This document shows positions 1 to 12,399 of a stretch of 64,000 nucleotides of DNA, piece after piece. Made by a program: the position numbers and the translations under genes. The notes beneath the pieces are model-generated. The model was not told the origin of the DNA. It searched no databases and saw only the letters and a list, made by a program, of their open reading frames with translations. This DNA comes from Saccopteryx bilineata (lineage: Eukaryota; Chordata; Mammalia; Chiroptera; Emballonuridae), in the NCBI RefSeq assembly GCF_036850765.1, contig NC_089493.1, positions 269,617,034 to 269,681,033 on the forward strand. Direction: 5' to 3'. How positions within the stretch are numbered: position 1 is the stretch's first letter; every line of letters starts with the position of its first letter.

Positions 1-134
1 AATGTTGGATCATGGGCTCATAGTTACAGGGATAGTAACAGACCCAGGCTGGTGTCAGGAGTCCTGTACATTTTGTCATCACTTGGCCCATGTCGCCAGT
101 GGTAGCATCTCGGGGTTTTACGCTTTCACCACGG

Positions 135-326
135 AGTGGTGCTTCTCAAATTGTAGTTCTCAGGTCAGTTTCACCTGAGAACTTGCTAGAAGTGCGTATT
201 TTCAAGATCCCATTTTGACTTTCAGGGTTTCCTTTTGGGGGTGGGGGAGGTGGGAGGAAGCCGGCAGTCCGTGTCTTAACAAGACCTCCCTAGACCCTGC
301 TGCATCCTCAGGTGTAGGAACCACTG
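135..326. mobile_element. MER5-like hAT relic
   Basis: The block starts with AGTGGTGCTTCTCAA and ends with GGAACCACTG, imperfect inverted ends of the kind seen in the old non-autonomous hAT-Charlie family MER5. The interior has the typical 'acctgagaacttgctagaa' stretch. It is strongly diverged and interrupted by a G-rich insertion, with no clear target-site duplication. Family assignment is from memory. Confidence 0.5.
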
Positions 327-1399
327 CACGGACGGAAGTCACTTTCTCTTTATTCTCTAAGCTTGCAGCAGTTGACATTTGAACTTTTTTTTTTTATCAT
401 GGAGGTCAGTTATGTTGTCCTTTAAACTCTTCCCTGGTGCTGTTGATGGTCCGCTGCAGAATGCTGATGTGAGGGTGGGACAGGGCAGTGGGTAAGCCCA
501 GTGCCTGTGTACTCCAGCCGTGGACTTAGTAACTAGTAGGGACATCTACAAAGATATTGTGAGATTACATGGCCAGGCTTTCAAAACACACCGACTGGCC
601 CTCTGTGGCCAGTGCTTCGCTCAGTGTTGGCATTTTGGAAATCATTCTTGACCTCTGCCCCCTGCCCAAGAAATTCCTTTGTGCGAACTGTAGTATTTAC
701 TTTAGTGAGACTGCCATGGTGGGGGGACAGAATGACGGGACAAATACCGTGGAAAGGCAGACTTTCTTAGTATTTCTTGTGCTCAGAAGAAAAAAATTCT
801 TAACGAGGAGCGAAAGATCCTTCAAGTCTTGAGTGAGGCAAATGATCACGGTAGGATGTCCAGGGATCCAGTGCAACTGTCGGAAAATACCAGCGTGTGT
901 ACAAGAAAACATGGAGAAAAAGGATATGAAAAACACATACAGAAAATTCTAATTCTTCTGGAAATTTTTTTGGCCAAATCTATGTAAAGGAGAAACAAAG
1001 CAGTCTAGATCACCTCAGGTTGGGAGTCATTCTAGAAATTTCAGTAACAATGAACTCTTTCTTCCTAAGACCAGGGGCGGAAGCAGAGCCAACTTCTATT
1101 TCCCCTAGGAAGTGTGGATGCGAGGTCCCCAGTGGGCCCTACGTTAGTATTGGATGATCATGTTTGCAAAGCAGGGGCAGGTAGTTTCCTTCTGCTGACT
1201 GAACCCCACCGCGGTCTCCTCTCACCAGCTTCGGAACTGCGGGAGAGAGGTGAAATAAAAATATGAGGCCAGACTTCAAGATTTCCGTTTTCCTCAGGCG
1301 GTCCCTCCGAAGGCTTAGGTAGGAGGTGATGTCTCATTAGGAGGGATGTACAGGATATATTTATTTATTTAGTGCTTTGTGTGAGTTGTTGTTGGAGGC
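327..1399. other. single-copy DNA, no gene recognised
   Basis: Reading frames here are short and overlap on both strands, with no convincing splice-bounded exon. Composition is ordinary for mammalian intron or intergenic DNA. No repeat family is recognisable. Confidence 0.5.
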
Positions 1400-1580
1400 A
1401 ATTGACACATGTTGAACCATTACTTTTTACACAGTCTTATGAGCTGGGTTCATTGTCTTCACTTTATCGCGCAGGAAACTGAGGCGCAGAGATGGGGCTG
1501 AGGCCCACGGCCCAAGGGCACACAGCTAGTAAATGTGACTGAAATCTGGGCGTATTCATTCCAGAGCCCTTGCCTTTAGC
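1400..1580 (-). mobile_element. MIR SINE relic
   Basis: Read on the minus strand this matches the MIR core. Its plus-strand signature is 'aggaaactgaggcgcagag' followed by 'gcacacagctagtaaatg'. MIR is an ancient tRNA-derived SINE shared by all mammals. The copy is diverged and has no visible target-site duplication. Confidence 0.75.
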
Positions 1581-2611
1581 TGGACTACTCAGCGGTGCTC
1601 ATCTGTAGCCTCCTTCTTCCTGGGACTCCAAATTAAAGAGCTGCCCTAGGTCAGTGGGCTTTCTGCGGCAGTCAGCGTGCCTGTTTCTCAGATCCGTTGT
1701 CAGATTTGGCCCCAGGAAAGGAAGTACCTGCTCTTCCTCAGAGGGCTGTTCATTTTAGCATTTCAAGTGAGATCAGGAAATACTTGTTGTGTAGCAGAAT
1801 TACGCTGCTGAGTGTAAATTTTAGATGGAGATTAAAAATATTTATGGCAGGTGATGGCCAGCTTGCTCTCCTAATGGTTAGTTTCCTGGACCTCGCGTTG
1901 CCTCTCCAAAGCGTAAATGATGGGGTGTGTATGAAAATGAAATTAATCTTAAAGTCTAATGAGCACAAACAACATGAGCACAATCTAATTTCATTTTCAG
2001 TTGTTTTTCCTCCTTTTCACAGAGAAGTTCGCACTAAATTGGAAAGCTGGACCCTGTCACTATGGGTATTTAATTTTTGTTGTTGTTGTTGTAAATCACC
2101 AAAATTGGGATCTAGAAAATGCTGATTTCCGAGCATATGACTTATGTAAGGTTATATAACAGATCGCCCTGAAACTTCCCATCTTGAAGCAGCAGAGACT
2201 TCCTATCTCATAGTGTTTGTGAGTCAGGAATTCCTGGGTGTTTAGTGGCTCAGGCTCTCTCAGGAGAGTGCAGTCATGATGTCGACCAGGACTCCTCTCC
2301 TCCCAGTGGTTGGCTGGGCTCTCAGATCTCCTTCCAAGATGGTGTGCTCACATGGCTTTTGGCAGGCCGCCTTGGTTTCTCATCACGTGGACCTCTCCAC
2401 GGTGGCCTCTTGACATGACAGCTGGTTACTCCAGAGTGAATGATTCAAGAGAAAGACAGATGACCTAGTCTTGCAAGTCATAACTGTCACTTCTGCCACG
2501 TTCTGTTAGTCAGAAGCAAGTCACTAAGCACGGCCTACACTCAAGGGGAGGAGAATTAGGCTCCCTGTTTTGAAGGGAGGAGTGTGAAAGAATTTGTGGG
2601 CATAGTTTCAC

Positions 2612-2715
2612 CACCACACTTCTACTCAATCAGACTCCCTGGGTGTGCTCGTTTGCATTTTTAACGAATTTCCCCCTTGAGTGACTTTTATGCACACTAA
2701 CAATAGAGAACCACT
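2612..2715. mobile_element. MER5-like hAT fragment
   Basis: Partial copy ending in 'agagaaccacta', with an interior resembling the MER5 3' half (tctactcaatcagactcc, ttgcatttttaacgaattt). Only one terminus is recognisable. Confidence 0.45.
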
Positions 2716-4160
2716 AGGTGTTCACGTGATATTTGTTGCGTGATTTAGTCTGGAAGTGAAGGAATAGTATAATGGTACTATTCTGGTTTATTGAAGAAGC
2801 CAGAACTGTTTTTCATGTAGTCAGTGCTCTAAAAATTTAAAGTACACGCTTAGGGACTAAATCAGGTGCTAATTAGATAATATAGTAAGCGGTTTCCTTA
2901 GATTTCACTTTATCTGGACAGGCCTGGAGCTTTTCTGTGTTGCTCGGCCAGGCAGATGAGCCTTTCTCTGGTTCAGCCTGTGGTGTCTGAGCCACCCGCC
3001 CTCGGTATATGCAGCCAGAGGAGGAACTTGGCCTCTCAGACCAAGTTCAGTTTATGGTCGGGCAGAGCAAGGCTAAAGTGGATCCTGAAGTCTTTTATCT
3101 CAAGATCCGGGGTCAGCCGGAAATGTCTGATGGGCCTCTCTGACTCACCGCCTTGGACAGTTGCATGCGTTCTGTTAGGAGCGACGAGGGGTACGGCACC
3201 AACAGTCCGGCGGCTGCTGGAGCCCCTCTAATCGGGACTCCTTCTTGGATGTTAAAGGCTGTTGGTGGTCAGTGAAGCCCCCTTCTCCATCACAGTCATC
3301 ATTTTTTTTTTTACCTTTCCAACAATATTACCTCGTACTCCTCTGCATCCTTGACTATAAGAAAGACAAGTGGTTATTTCAGAGTGGAGGATGCATGTCC
3401 TGGGAATATAGGACTCCTCTTCAAATCTGTGTACCAGCCGCCCTCCCACATTCCTCCCTGTCCTCAGGGGAAGAAGGCAGAGAAGTACGGATGCTCAGAG
3501 CCCTAGCCTCACTGTCACTCAGAATTCTCTGGAGAGTAGAAGCACACGGTTAGAGGATAAGCCCCCAGCGGGGAGGTGCCGCCGTGCTGCTGCGAAGAGA
3601 CGCCTGTTAAGCACGAGAGACCGCTGCACCCGAGTCGGCGGTCGCACACTGGAACGGCCACATGACAGAGCTGACATGTCCCAATAGGTGCGACAGATTA
3701 TTCTGCTTGTAACCAATCAATACCTCCATTAACAAATATTTATGGAACACCTAGGAAGCACCCTGGCGAACACTGCCCTCATCAGCGATTTGTCAGAGAA
3801 ATACAAAACCTCCTAACCTCTGTGTCTGCCTTCGGGCTTGTCTCTGCCCCCAATAAAATCAATTCTGTACATTGAAATCAGAATTGATTTTCCTAAAATA
3901 TACATACTTGACCAGGTCACTGACCTACTCAAAACATTCTGGCTGATGATTAGCGTCCGGATAAAGCCTGCATTCCCTCGTGTGACTTGAAGGGAAGTGT
4001 GACCTGACCCTTGCCTGCCCGACTGTGCTTCCCCACGGGTCGCCCCTCCACACGGTCTGGCCCCCCCACGTGCGCACGTGCGCACTCTGCAGCGCCCGCA
4101 CGCCTGCCTCCCCAGTGCTGCGTGAGGGTGGCTGAGGGCACTGGCCTCGGGGCTCTGTAG
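2716..4160. other. single-copy DNA, no gene recognised
   Basis: No exon, promoter or recent mobile element was identified. A weak 'cattaacaaatatttatgga' signature near 3728 suggests a short L2 or MIR remnant. The segment 4050-4110 is locally CpG-rich with repeated CACGTGCGCACGTGCGCAC, but it is far too short to be a CpG island. Confidence 0.45.
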
Positions 4161-4375
4161 GCTTTGATTTAAGCTCCAGCTCGGCAATTTACTAATCTTG
4201 TCATCTTGGCCAAATTACTGGACGTTTCTGAGCCGCAGAGTCCCCGTGTACAAAAACAAACTACCAGACTCACATGGTTCTTGTGAAGATTAACTGTGAT
4301 GATATTTAAAATGCTCAGCGCAGTGCCTGGCCCATAATTAAGACTGAATCAATATCTCTGTTGCTATTATTAATG
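4161..4375 (+). mobile_element. MIR SINE relic
   Basis: Almost the full MIR body on the plus strand: 'tcttggccaaattactgga', then 'gaagattaactgtgatgat', then 'cagtgcctggcccataatt' and an AATCAATA-type tail. It is typically diverged. Confidence 0.8.
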
Positions 4376-5399
4376 ATGTATGGGAAGCCCCTGGCGCACG
4401 GTGGCTGTTGAATGCAGGAAGGATCCTGTCCTTGCCGAGGGGACCGCGTCTCTTCCTGAGAGGACTGATGGTGAGAAGCCTCAGCTCCGAGTCTGATTTG
4501 GGGCAGGAGCGGGGCTGGTGAAAGTAGAGAAGGCGAGTTTTAAGAGAGACAGTGCAAAAGGGTGGAGGCTTAGAAGGGGATAGACTTTAAAGGGGTTGTG
4601 TGTGCTCTTGTCGTCTTTACTCCATTAGAATATGATTAATGACACCATTCTTTGTGGGGCAGGGAAACTTGTGGAGGGCCTGGATTCAGGAGAAAGAGAC
4701 AACCTGACCTTAGGACAGTCACTACTCTCTGGCCTTTTATTAGGGTATCTGTAAAATGGTTTTTTTTTTGTTGTTGTTGTTGTTGTTAGAATGAACTCAG
4801 GTATGAAATAAGGTGATAATAATATACTCCCAGTCGTACAACTCACAGCATATTTAAAAAACATTTTTGAAAGCAACATTTTAATATTTACATACAATTG
4901 ATACTAAAGCATACGTACAGCCCCCAGCGGTGAAGTTTGCTGTGAGGTTTGAGTAAGTCACACATCCAGGAAGTGTCTCTACTCCTTTCCCTCGTGCCTT
5001 CTGTATCTGTCATTTAAGAAGAGCCCACCTTTTGGAATGGTGCTTGGCCAAGGTGCTTGTACTCTGCTCCACGCTGTTGACTGAGTTACTTCCATAAAAG
5101 AGACTTCTGAAGGGCCTCGTGGGAAGAATACTTATTATGGACACATTGTGTTGGGAAAAATTGTTTGAAACCTAGAACAGATTTAAAGCTTGACCCAACA
5201 TTCAGTTTTTCCATCTGTGACCTGGGCTTCCTAATGGCCCCGGAGATCCACCACTGGGAGGTTTAAGAGGCACATGCAGATATTTATACCTAGCCTGCAT
5301 CTGGCATGCAAGCAATGTGACAGGCAGCCTTTTCTTACTTGGACACCTGACATGGTTTCCCGGTGTCTCCTGAATATCCGAATCCAAAGTCGTCAGTCA
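4376..5399. other. single-copy DNA with a short TTG repeat
   Basis: No gene was recognised. A run of T followed by (TTG)n lies near 4760-4787. The rest is non-repetitive, with scattered short frames that overlap on both strands. Confidence 0.45.
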
Positions 5400-5890
5400 A
5401 GGAGGGGGTCTTTACATACTGGCTTTAAATCCCCCTTTCTGGTCCTATTTGAACCCCATTACCTAAGTCCCTCCTTCTCTTTCCAATAAAAATTATCCGC
5501 CAGACTCAAAGCCCTTCAGGTGATTTTTCAGTTAATTGCAGCCGTATCCTTCCCCCTCTCCTGTGCCTCTGGCTTTGCTGAACCTCTCGGTAATGGCTTC
5601 CCCAGGCCCACGGGACTTGAGGAGCCTGTTCACATCACAGCTTTTCCCCAAACCACCCCTCTCTACCAGGTGGAAACCACCCTCAGTCCCTGTTCTCCCA
5701 GTGCGTGTTGTTTTACTTTATTATAGCTCTCATCACAGTCTGCCTCTCACTTAGCCCAGTCGTGCTGTGTGTGTTCCCCTCTGGAGTCAGAGCCCCTGGA
5801 GGACAAAGACTGTTGTTTTATTTTGTCTGTATTTTCCTACCCCACCGCGCCTGGTGCAGTAGGGGTTTAGTGAATACTGCTTGAATCAAT
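5400..5890 (+). mobile_element. L2 LINE 3' fragment
   Basis: The sequence runs like the L2 3' end: pyrimidine-rich former ORF2 and 3' UTR, then 'tctggagtcagagcccctgg', 'aggacaaagactgttg', and a tail 'ggtttagtgaatactgcttg'. L2 is an old mammalian LINE. Heavily diverged; the 5' limit is approximate. Confidence 0.6.
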
Positions 5891-6949
5891 GCATAGATGA
5901 AATGCTCTCTCCTAGTCCTGCTTGCAGCGTTGTAATGCAGACCAGGTGGATGTAGGACTTTGGCTTAGTGGATTTAGTGTAGCATAGGAAGGGAGTTTTC
6001 CAAGAAGCAAAAGTGGCTTTGAAAACAGAAATTGCCTTTAATCTTGTGGAAAACACATGCCAGCCCTCTCCATAATTGTCTCAATTACAGGAGAGCATCG
6101 TGTTACTGTAAAAACACAAATAAATAAACCCATGACAATACTCTGTTTGGGAGATAAAACCACATAAAAGCCATCTTTCCCCAACTCTCCAGCATGATAA
6201 TTAGGGTATTTCTGGGAGGGGGGAAAAAAAAAAAAAGAGAAGCCAGCAAAGAACAAGTGATACTATGTTTTAAAACACTTGTTTGAATTGGCAAGGTGGA
6301 AGTAGGAGGTTACATTTTCTCTGCAGCACAAATACACTGAAGTTCCTCCGAGCTTCCTTCCACCAGACCTGCTACTGAATGGACTGCATTGCATGCTACA
6401 TCCGGGGACTGGGGTTGCCAAAGATGGTTGGCTGTACCTGGCGGGGCTGAGAAGATGTCGCTTAGAAGGTGGCACTGTAAAATGTATCTGTCTGCCACCC
6501 TTTGCCTAACCGTGTCATATCTTTGTAATTGCTGGTTCTCCTTTGGCACCAGGATGCCCTCAGTGAGTTCATTGCTGGGGACTTCAACTTTCTACTGAAG
6601 TTTGTTTACTAACGCCTATTTGAATGTCTGCCTGGCTCTTTTTAACTCTAGGGTTCTGGACCCAGGTTCTTTCTGAGAGGAGGTCAGGAATGACTGTGTC
6701 AGTCACTGATGGCTGACACCAGACTGAAGGGAACCCCGCCACTTCTCCCGGCTTCCATTGCCACCACGTGGGGCTGAGCCGCCACCGTCTTTCACCTGGA
6801 CAGCTTCGGTGCCCCACCGCTGACCTCTCTGTTTCTGTCTCGGCCTCCGTACAGGGTGTTCCTCACTCAGCGGCCGAGTGGCCCATTTAAAATGTACTTT
6901 AGATCCTATCAACCCTCAGTTCAGAATTCTCCAATTAGTCTTCCAGTTC
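5891..6949. other. single-copy DNA, no gene recognised
   Basis: Contains an A-rich run near 6224-6237 and many short frames on both strands (the longest about 79 codons) with no splice or start context. No function is assigned. Confidence 0.45.
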
Positions 6950-7320
6950 GCTAAGAATGCAATTCAAAGTCTGCGCTTACCCTGGCCTACAAGTAACACA
7001 TGGTCTGGAGCCTGTTGAACATCCCACCTCATCCGCTGCTGCCCCCTCCGTTAATCCGGCCTGACCCTTGAGCTTTCTCGCTGTGCTTAGAACAAGCCAT
7101 GCGGTCCCAGTCTCAGAACCTGTGCGCTATTGTTCTCTTAGCCTGGGACGTTCTGTCTCCGGCAGTCCACGTGGCTCATGTCCTCACGTCATTCAGCTTC
7201 TGCTGGCATGTCTCATTGTTGGGGACGGGAGGTCCTGTCCGCCCGTGTCTCCAGTGCTAGAACAATGCCTGGAATACGGCAGGCACTGAGGAAGTCTGTT
7301 GGAAGCGTGAGTAAGCATTG
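6950..7320 (+). mobile_element. L2 LINE 3' fragment
   Basis: L2-like sequence including 'gcaattcaaagtctgcgctt' (compare the L2 'ataaagtccaaactcctt' motif), a cysteine-codon-rich stretch, and 'acaatgcctggaatacggca' at the 3' end. Diverged; boundaries approximate. Confidence 0.55.
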
Positions 7321-7359
7321 GCCAGAGACTCCAGCAGACCTGGGGGGAGAGTGTGGTCT

Positions 7360-7580
7360 AGAAGGACGGTGGCTCTGGAGTCAGACGTCAGGTCTGGACC
7401 TGCCACCCTCCTCTGTTTGATGTGTGTTCCACCTTGTGAAAATTATTTAACTTCTGTAAGCATATGTTTCTCTACTGGACACATGAGTTCGTTGTGACAC
7501 GAGTAAGTCAGATAGTGTCTGTAACGTGCCTGGCATGGTGTCTGGTGCCACATATTGGAGGCTTCTTAATTATTAACTCG
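7360..7580 (+). mobile_element. MIR SINE relic
   Basis: Plus-strand MIR: 'ggtggctctggagtcagac', 'ttgtgaaaattatttaactt' and 'aacgtgcctggcatggtgt' occur in the family order. A second short MIR-like end lies at about 7686-7730. Confidence 0.7.
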
Positions 7581-7740
7581 CACACATTCCGCTTTGGTAT
7601 ATGGGAGAAGGGGAGTGCCGAGGAACGATTTGCTTCTGGTATGTAATTCTCAAGTACCTCTAAGTAGTTGTGGATATATTTAAAGCACCTAGCCCTGTGC
7701 TTGACATATGGCAGTCCTTAATAAATGTCGAGGCCTTTCC

Positions 7741-9176
7741 GCTTTTAATCATCAGCCTTAGACACATCCCAAACTCTGGATGTTAGCTGGGGCAGCTCTC
7801 TGGGCACGTAGGGAGTTTAGTAAACAGAAAAAGGGAGAAGTCAGCAGCTGGGTGAGGGGCGGTTCAGAGGCCTGCTTGTGGTTCAACAGGGACTGCATTT
7901 ATGAAAATGGCAATTGAGTCCAGGGCAATTGAAACTCCGGGCTGTGCCAGTAAGTGTGGTATTTCCATTTACATCCTCAGAGTAAATACAATCTAACCAT
8001 TATTCCATTGAGGTTCTCCTTGCCAAGAAAAACCCATTGTAAATTTCTGGTTTAAAGATTCTGCAGTTTTAGGGAGTCGTACTTTTTGCTGCTTTAACAT
8101 TTCTTGGCACCGTACATTTTACCCCACCGGTGTACCTTGTAAATACTATACAAATGTTGTGAAAAGCTGGGCCCCACGTCATTTGTTTTCCTACAATCCT
8201 TATAGGAAATGGCGATGCCTCTGCCCCCCCCAGTCCCCTTCCCCTGGGTTTCTGCCCAGACAGTTCAGAGTGAGAGTGAAAAGTAGAAAGAAGACAGACT
8301 GTCAGCAAAAGATGGGAGCTGTTGTCACAAGAGCACTTTGTGGATAGGGTTGAGCTAGGCAGGAGGGAAGGGTGTGTGTGGCTGGCAGGGTGTCTGTGTG
8401 ACGCAGACCCACTGTGTGGATCCCTCCTGCTGCAGTGTGGCCAGCCCCCAGACAGACCACCTGGGCCACGGCCGCTGAGGCAGAGTGCCCTGCACAGTCT
8501 GGAGCCTGTCTAACTCAGTGTACTGAATAGGGCTCCAAAGAATGGCAGCCGTGTTCCCTTTGTCACCTACAGGCCTGCTTTCAGCCTGCACAGTGAATGT
8601 GCACTTGGGGGCTCAATTGGCACTTGGAAAATTCGGCAGGAACTGTGTGTGTGTACAGTGTATGCCCAACAGCGTGGGGCGGGGGGCGTGCACTCTAGAG
8701 CTGTCTGGGGGCCAGTGCTTGCAGAGGAGGGGCTGCTCTCTGTGCTACAGGATTTGCCAAGAATGCACACCCTTGACAGTGTTGTGGCCAACAGGAGAAA
8801 CATTCATGGCATCTTAATGAAAGGCAGCAGTCCCTTTCTTCAAGAAGAATAGGCATTCTTTTCTTGAGCTGGATCCCTTTTAGAGATCAGAGAAGCCAAT
8901 CATTTTACAGTTAAAATTTATATTTTAAATAGTGATACCTCCATTGTAAATTGGCCTGGCTTTGTCATAAGGACATTTACAACTAGTCTTCTGACATGAT
9001 TTTAAGTTGCCATTTTGTAGTATAATCAGATAAGATGCCAAAGTGTGATAAGGCATGGCAGACTTTCCTGTCCCATCTGTATAGATGACTTGCCTTCCTC
9101 CGTAGCGAGAAGATGGTATGCTTTCTGAAAGGGAATGGGTCTGTTTCCCTCTACCCTGTGTCTCCCCCACAGTCTA
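7741..9176. other. single-copy DNA, no gene recognised
   Basis: No repeat or exon was recognised. Several 60-90 codon frames overlap on both strands at 8150-8850, where GC is higher. None has a usable start context or acceptor and donor, so they are treated as chance frames. Confidence 0.45.
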
Positions 9177-9190
9177 ACACACCTCTCTTT

Positions 9191-9561
9191 TTTTTTTTTT
9201 TTTTTTTTCATTTTTCTGAAGCTGGAAACAGGGAGAGACAGTCAGACAGACTCCCGCATGCGCCCGACCGGGATCCACCCGGCACGCCCACCAGGGGCGA
9301 TGCTCTGCCCATCCTGGGCGTCGCCATGTTGCGACCATAGTCACTCTAGCGCCTGGGGCAGAGGCCACAGAGCCATCCCCAGCGCCCGGCCATCTTTGCT
9401 CCAATGGAGCCTTGGCTGCGGGAGGGGAAGAGAGAGACAGAGAGGAAGGCATGGCGGAGGGGTGGAGAAGCAAATGGGTGCTTCTTCTGTGTGCCCTGGC
9501 CGGGAATCGAACCTGGGTCCTCCGCACGCTAGGCTGACGCTCTACCGCTGAGCCAACCGGC
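9191..9561 (-). mobile_element. tRNA-headed bat SINE (Rhin-type), young copy
   Basis: Near full-length, inserted on the minus strand. On the plus strand it opens with poly-T (the inverted A tail) and closes with the inverted tRNA-like head, including the B-box complement 'gggaatcgaacc' and A-box complement 'gctctaccgctgagcca'. The element is bracketed by a 14-bp direct repeat, ACACACCTCTCTTT, at 9177-9190 and 9562-9575. This is the target-site duplication expected from L1-driven retrotransposition. The 138- and 141-codon frames inside are by-products. Confidence 0.92.
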
Positions 9562-9575
9562 ACACACCTCTCTTT

Positions 9576-10611
9576 ATTGACTTTGGGGAGTTTTCTCAAT
9601 GGACTTGTGCATACCTCCTTGAGAGGAAGTTTTTGATAAGGGAGAACATTGTCAAGTTGAAAGGATCAAGATCTAAAAGTCATCTTTGGGATGATAGATC
9701 TTTGTATTTGTCAGAAAACAAGATAAAGGCAGAATAGTTTCTAGTACGTAGGAGGAAGTGCTCTGCTTGGTTTCAAGTCTTCTCCAGACCTCTTCCTGGT
9801 GATTTTTAATGCTTAAATGAAACTTAGGCTAAAGATCTACACATTTCAGTGGTACATATGTTCTACATATGAATGGTGCAAAACAACAGAGCCGCCCCTA
9901 TTTTCCAGGGCCCCTGTGAGTAAATGCCTTCCTGTTGGAGGTGATAATTTGTGTTTGGACTTGGATGACTGTCAGTCTGAATCTAATCAAGAGGGTCATG
10001 CTAACTGCTGCACAATTCCCTAGTGGGAACACAGGCTAAGCCTCTGCCTTTGAAATCCAAGTACCGCAGGGCTAGAAATGATGCCCAGTTTTGGGTACAG
10101 CGAGGCATCAGCTTCTGAATAACGCTGTCAGCTGGGTGGCCACACTTTCTCTTTGGGAGACAGGTAGTCCAGGTACAAACATTCCTGACAGCTCAAAGCT
10201 TCATTTTCTAGTGATCATCAAAAGGGAGGAAAGAAACATTCATTCATTCATTTATTTAGGTCATCTGTGTTTTAGGCATGATGCTGGGTGCTTTAACATA
10301 TATTCATTTGTTTAAATTCTACTCATTCTAGAGAAATTCAGGGCATTCCATCCATAAGTCCTGAAAATGAGAAATACTTCGTTCTGTCTTTCCCAGACAG
10401 ACAGCACTTTATGTGTTAAACTCAGTTATTCTGGTAAGATCAGAGTTTTGGGTGGACTCTTGGGTATGTTGAGTGCTGGAAAGGGAGGGCAGCTTCATGC
10501 AGTAGCTGTCCCACATTGTTGGCGTGCTCCTCGGTTCCATCACGGCCTTCCCAGCTGCCGGGGGCCGCATCCTGCTGCTCCGTCCTGTCTAGTACCAGAA
10601 GTTCTGTGGTG
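9576..10611. other. single-copy DNA, no gene recognised
   Basis: No confirmed gene. 'cattcattcattcatttatt' near 10238 looks like the start of an L2 or MIR remnant. A 37-bp stretch at 10397-10433 has both a pyrimidine-tract acceptor and a gtaaga donor, but it is judged too short to call. Confidence 0.4.
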
Positions 10612-10627
10612 CTGGTCTAGGATCTTT

Positions 10628-10848
10628 TTTTTTTTTTACATAATTTTTTTCATGATTTTTAATTTATTTATTATTAATTTTTAGAGAGGAGAGGGAGAGA
10701 GAGAGAGAGACAGAGAAAGAGAAGGGGAGGAGGAGCTGGAAGCATCAACTCCCATATGTGCCTTGACCAGGCAAGCCCAGGGTTTCGAACCGGCGACCTC
10801 CGCATTTCCAGGTCGACGCTTTATCCACTGTGCCACCACAGGTCAGGC
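10628..10848 (-). mobile_element. second tRNA-headed SINE family, copy 1
   Basis: Inserted on the minus strand. A T-rich start, then a GA-rich tract, then 'gaagcatcaactcccatatg', then the inverted tRNA head with B-box complement 'ggtttcgaacc', ending in 'ccaccacaggtcaggcc'. It is flanked by a 16-bp target-site duplication CTGGTCTAGGATCTTT at 10612-10627 and 10849-10864. It is shorter than the 9.2-kb family and lacks its internal module, so it is a separate family. Confidence 0.9.
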
Positions 10849-10899
10849 CTGGTCTAGGATCTTTGTACAGGGCTCCCTTTTGACCCAGCTGATAACTGT

Positions 10900-11105
10900 A
10901 CCATGCTTTACAATTTACCAAGAGCTTTCACTTGTATTTGCTATTTACATTAGATTTATAAAATAGGTTTTATTGTCCTCATGTAAATAAAGAAAACAAA
11001 GGCCAGAGAGGTTATGCATCAGCGGGTCCCCTATCTAGTAAGCAACACAATCAATATTTTAGCCTGGGACATCTGACTCCAAATCTGCTGTCTCTTTTAT
11101 GCTGC
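10900..11105 (-). mobile_element. MIR SINE relic
   Basis: Minus-strand MIR. The plus strand shows 'ttattgtcctcatgtaaata', then 'aacaaaggccagagaggtta' and 'gggacatctgactccaaatc', the inverse of the MIR order. Diverged. Confidence 0.7.
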
Positions 11106-11711
11106 AGGTACCCTCCTGCTTAGAGTATGCCATTCACTCATTCATCCAGGAGACACTTGCCTGGCTTTGGAGCTGGACAGGTTTGTGACCTGAGGTGGCC
11201 CCCCAGAGAACCTCAGGTCCGTGTCAGTGAAATGATGCTAGGAGCTGTTGTGACGTGCTTCATCCATGGTAAATATTGAGTCACTGTTAGCTGCTCTTGC
11301 CTTCATCACTACCACCAGAGCTCACGCTGGTCCACCGTCCCTGGGAGACACACTGGGTGCAGCTCTGCTACCGAGCATCGCTAGTTCTGATATGAGAAGC
11401 AAATGTGAAAATGCAGAGCCAGCATTGTGTAGGAGGAGGATAACTACAGCATGAGCAGGGTGCTGAGGAAGCCTAGAGGGAGAAACGCTGGTGGTTTCCA
11501 TCTTTACCAGCCCATCCTTGCTGCTTCCAGCTCCACTCCCCACTGCTAACGTTAGTTCCTATCTTAGTCACTCCCTGCTCAAGGCAGCATTGAACGCACC
11601 AGGTCTTATGGGCACTTCGTGTGCACAGTGGATGAGGAAGGAGAAATAGAATGTGTCTGGCTAAGGGAACCTGGTGGTCGTTTGGGGAAATAAGGCCTGC
11701 ATGTCACAGTG

Positions 11712-11902
11712 CAGGCGTCCCCAAACTACAGCCCGCGGGCTGCATGCAGCCCCCTGAGGCCATTTATCCGGCCCCCACCGCACTTCCGGAAGGGCCACCT
11801 CTTTCATTGGTGGTCAGTGAGAGGAGCACTGTATGTGGCGGCCCTCCAACGGTCTGAGGGACAGTGAACTGGCCCTCTGTGTAATAAGTTTGGGGACCCC
11901 TG
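11712..11902 (+). mobile_element. hAT-like MITE, short form (191 bp)
   Basis: Ends are CAGGCGTCCCCAAACTACAG and AAGTTTGGGGACCCCTG, imperfect inverted repeats starting with CAG as in hAT elements. The body includes 'aggccatttatccggccccc' and 'gccctccaacggtctgaggg', shared with the elements at 20797 and 54269. Compared with those it lacks the central AT-rich part. The flanking 8 bases do not match, so no target-site duplication is visible. Confidence 0.8.
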
Positions 11903-12399
11903 GGAGGGTTCTCCAGGACAGAACCGCTGCCAGCGCTCCGGCGTGCAGTGTTGCGGGTGAGCACCACAGGAACTCGGATGTGCGTGGGTTCCTGTGGGCT
12001 GGTGGGTGGGGTGGACTTCGTGGCGAATGTGGGCCTTGAGTTGGAAGGAATTTAGAATTTGGATTAAGAGCCACAAAAGGGCAGAGAGCCTGAGCAGAGG
12101 TGGAGGTATGAGAGTTGAACCAAAGCCTGGCCTGGCTGCAGGGCGAGGCCTGCCTGGGGATGTGGGTGGTCCGCGAGGTGGCGGCACTCCATTCCCGCTG
12201 CAGAGCCTGCCTCCGGACCCCCACGGGACGCGTGCAACTCAGACCCGTTCTCAGTGAAGCCCTGTAGTAACATCTTTGTGTTCCTTGTGATGTTTCTGGT
12301 CATTTGGCAGGAGATAAGACCTAGAGAGGGGACCCACAGCGTGGACACTAGATCTGAGTCTGTCTGTGAGCCGCAGCCTGACGGCAGCCTCTTTGTTTG

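Noticed and set aside
1697..2125. 142-codon plus frame with an internal acceptor near 2022
   Set aside because: The apparent exon 2023-2065 has a weak gtattt donor, the frame includes a (TTG)n microsatellite, and no family is recognisable.
4050..4110. CpG-rich promoter
   Set aside because: Only about 60 bp of CACGTGCG-type sequence, with no supporting transcript features.
9135..9599. 138- and 141-codon frames
   Set aside because: They lie within a young SINE bracketed by a target-site duplication.
10397..10433. 37-bp stretch with acceptor tttcccag and donor gtaaga
   Set aside because: Too short, open in two frames, and not phase-linked to any other candidate exon.
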